A stretch of 24,329 nucleotides of DNA from an uncultured Oscillospiraceae bacterium (GTDB lineage Bacteria; Bacillota; Clostridia; Oscillospirales; Acutalibacteraceae), in NCBI GenBank assembly GCA_900542575.1, contig UQOE01000026.1, positions 1 through 24,329 of the forward strand, written 5' to 3'. Within the stretch, counting starts at the first letter, position 1. Each line of letters begins with the position of its first letter. The position numbers were made by a program, and so were the translations under genes. The notes under the pieces were generated by a model that saw only the letters and a program-made list of their open reading frames with translations, searched no databases and was not told the origin of the DNA. Positions 22,943 through 24,329 of this stretch are shown here, piece after piece.

Positions 22943-24217
22943 ATGTTAGATATTAAGCGAATCCGAGAGAATCCGGAGAAAGTAAAAGAAGCGGTCCGCT
23001 CCCGAAATATGAATCTGGACGCCGAAGTGGATGAGCTGATTGAAATTGATAAAAAGCGCCGGGAACTGACTCAAATTTCCGATTCACTGAAACAGAAACA
23101 GAATGAGGCCAGCAAAAAGATTCCGCAAATCAAAAAGGCCGGCGGAGATATCCAGGAAATCCTCGACGAGATGACGCAGATTAAGGCGCAGGTCAAAGAG
23201 AACGACGAGAAACTCTCCAAATATGAATCCCGTCAGAAAGAGATCCTGCTGGAGATCCCCAATATTCCGCATGAAAGTGTCCCCTACGGGAAAGATGACA
23301 GTGAAAATGTGGAAAAGAGAAAATGGGGAGAGCCCACAAAATTTGATTTTGAGCCGAAAGCACATTGGGATCTCGGTGCCGATCTCGGCATCCTTGACCC
23401 GGACACTGCAGCCAAAGTCACCGGCGCCCGCTTCCATTTTTATAAAAACGAAGGTGCCCGTCTGGAGCGAGCCATCATCAACTATTATCTCGATCTCCAT
23501 ACGAAAAACGGCTATACCGAAGTTCTTCCGCCATTCCTGGTAAACCGTGCATCCATGACCGGAACGGGTCAGCTTCCCAAATTTGAAGATGATGCGTTCA
23601 AGACCACCGATGATCTTTTCCTGATTCCTACCGCTGAAGTTCCGGTTACCAATATGTACCGCGACAGCATTCTCAATGGGGATGATCTCCCGCTTCGCTA
23701 TTGCGCCTATTCCGCCTGCTTCCGCGCAGAGGCCGGCAGTGCAGGACGCGATACCAGAGGTCTGATCCGTCAGCATCAGTTCAACAAAGTCGAACTGGTC
23801 AAATTTGTCAAGCCGGACCACTCCTACGATGAACTGGAGTCTCTGACCCATGAGGCCGAAATTGCTCTGCAGGGTCTGGGCCTTCCCTACCATGTAGTCA
23901 CCCTTTGCTCCGGCGATGTCGGTTTCTCTTCGGCAAAGACCTATGATATTGAGGTATGGATGCCTTCCTATAACCGTTACGTTGAGATTTCCTCCTGCTC
24001 CAACTTTGAGGACTTCCAGGCCCGCCGCGCCAATATCCGGTACAAAGAAGGCGGAAAAGGAAAGGCGAGATACGTTCATACCCTGAATGGATCCGGTCTT
24101 GCAATCGGCCGTACCACAGCAGCCATCATGGAAAATTATCAGAATGAAGATGGATCCATCACCATCCCGGAGGTACTTCGTCCCTATTTCGGCGCAGATA
24201 TCATTAAAGCAAAATAA
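22943..24217 (+). CDS. serS: Seryl-tRNA synthetase
   Basis: SerRS charges tRNA-Ser, and tRNA-Sec where present, with serine. The 424-residue protein starts MLDIKRIRENPEKVKEAV. It has the N-terminal antiparallel coiled coil (about residues 27-105) that grips the long variable arm of the tRNA. The class II catalytic domain follows, with TAEVPVTN, motif 2 in ACFRAEAGSAGRDTRGLIRQ, and motif 3 in LNGSGLAIGRTTAAIMEN. It ends after PYFGADIIKAK, which is complete. AAAGGGGA precedes the ATG. It follows parB after 24 bases and ends at a strong terminator. No T-box leader is present in the short gap. Confidence 0.97.
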   Translation: MLDIKRIRENPEKVKEAVRSRNMNLDAEVDELIEIDKKRRELTQISDSLKQKQNEASKKIPQIKKAGGDIQEILDEMTQIKAQVKENDEKLSKYESRQKEILLEIPNIPHESVPYGKDDSENVEKRKWGEPTKFDFEPKAHWDLGADLGILDPDTAAKVTGARFHFYKNEGARLERAIINYYLDLHTKNGYTEVLPPFLVNRASMTGTGQLPKFEDDAFKTTDDLFLIPTAEVPVTNMYRDSILNGDDLPLRYCAYSACFRAEAGSAGRDTRGLIRQHQFNKVELVKFVKPDHSYDELESLTHEAEIALQGLGLPYHVVTLCSGDVGFSSAKTYDIEVWMPSYNRYVEISSCSNFEDFQARRANIRYKEGGKGKARYVHTLNGSGLAIGRTTAAIMENYQNEDGSITIPEVLRPYFGADIIKAK

Positions 24218-24230
24218 AATAGAGCATAAA

Positions 24231-24266
24231 AGAGCAGGAAAACACTCGTTTTCCTGCTCTTTTTCT
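24231..24266 (+). terminator. Terminator of serS
   Basis: A 13-base-pair perfect stem (AGAGCAGGAAAAC with GTTTTCCTGCTCT, four-base loop) is followed by TTTTCTC, 13 bases after the serS stop. The remaining 63 bases to the right edge hold nothing I can identify. Confidence 0.93.
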
Positions 24267-24329
24267 CTCGCGAATTTTCAAGTCAAGTGCAACACTTTCG
24301 AATAGAAGACTTCATAAGGTGTCCGGTAC

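Overview
The window looks like a stretch of a Bacillota (Firmicutes) chromosome, from a moderately GC-rich member, probably Clostridia or a related class. I base this on the gene order infC-rpmI-rplT-trmH, dprA-topA-trmFO, plsX-rnc-smc and mnmE-mnmG-rsmG-parA-parB, on a Gram-positive type LexA gene, on GGAGG-type ribosome binding sites, and on parS sites matching the Bacillus-type consensus. The parS cluster and parAB suggest that the chromosome origin is not far away. No dnaA or dnaN gene and no DnaA-box cluster is present. No tRNA, rRNA, CRISPR array, IS element or prophage was seen, and no gap between genes exceeds 300 bases.

Positions 1-10.6 kb, minus strand. One long tightly packed series runs leftward. 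It starts with a promoter and an L20-type leader with an attenuator, followed by infC (apparently starting at AUU), rpmI and rplT. After a terminator come trmH, dprA, topA, trmFO, plsX, rnc, an Elp3-like radical SAM gene and the start of smc, which runs off the left edge. Several junctions overlap by 4 to 26 bases, which suggests translational coupling. The products serve translation initiation, ribosome assembly, RNA methylation, DNA uptake and topology, phospholipid synthesis, RNA processing and chromosome condensation.

Positions 10.6-17.2 kb, mixed strands. This is the less conserved part. It holds an unrecognised single-pass membrane protein gene divergent from lexA, with a LexA-like palindrome between them. 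lexA is followed by a terminator, a FAD-dependent oxidoreductase of unclear role, and a convergent family I.5-type lipase gene broken by a frameshift. Then comes glyS (single-chain glycyl-tRNA synthetase), whose promoter is interleaved with the divergent mnmE promoter.

Positions 17.2-24.3 kb, plus strand. mnmE, mnmG and rsmG (tRNA wobble-uridine modification and 16S rRNA methylation) are followed by parA, parB and serS. Three parS sites lie within 1.2 kb of each other: one in mnmG, one in rsmG, and one built into the stem of the terminator between rsmG and parA.

Most of the window is ordinary core genome. The observations most worth a second look are the parS-containing terminator, the frameshifted lipase whose catalytic Asp and His lie beyond the break, the interleaved glyS/mnmE promoters, the lexA operator region with its unknown neighbour, and the AUU-started infC behind an attenuator. 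I see no convincing undescribed multi-gene system.
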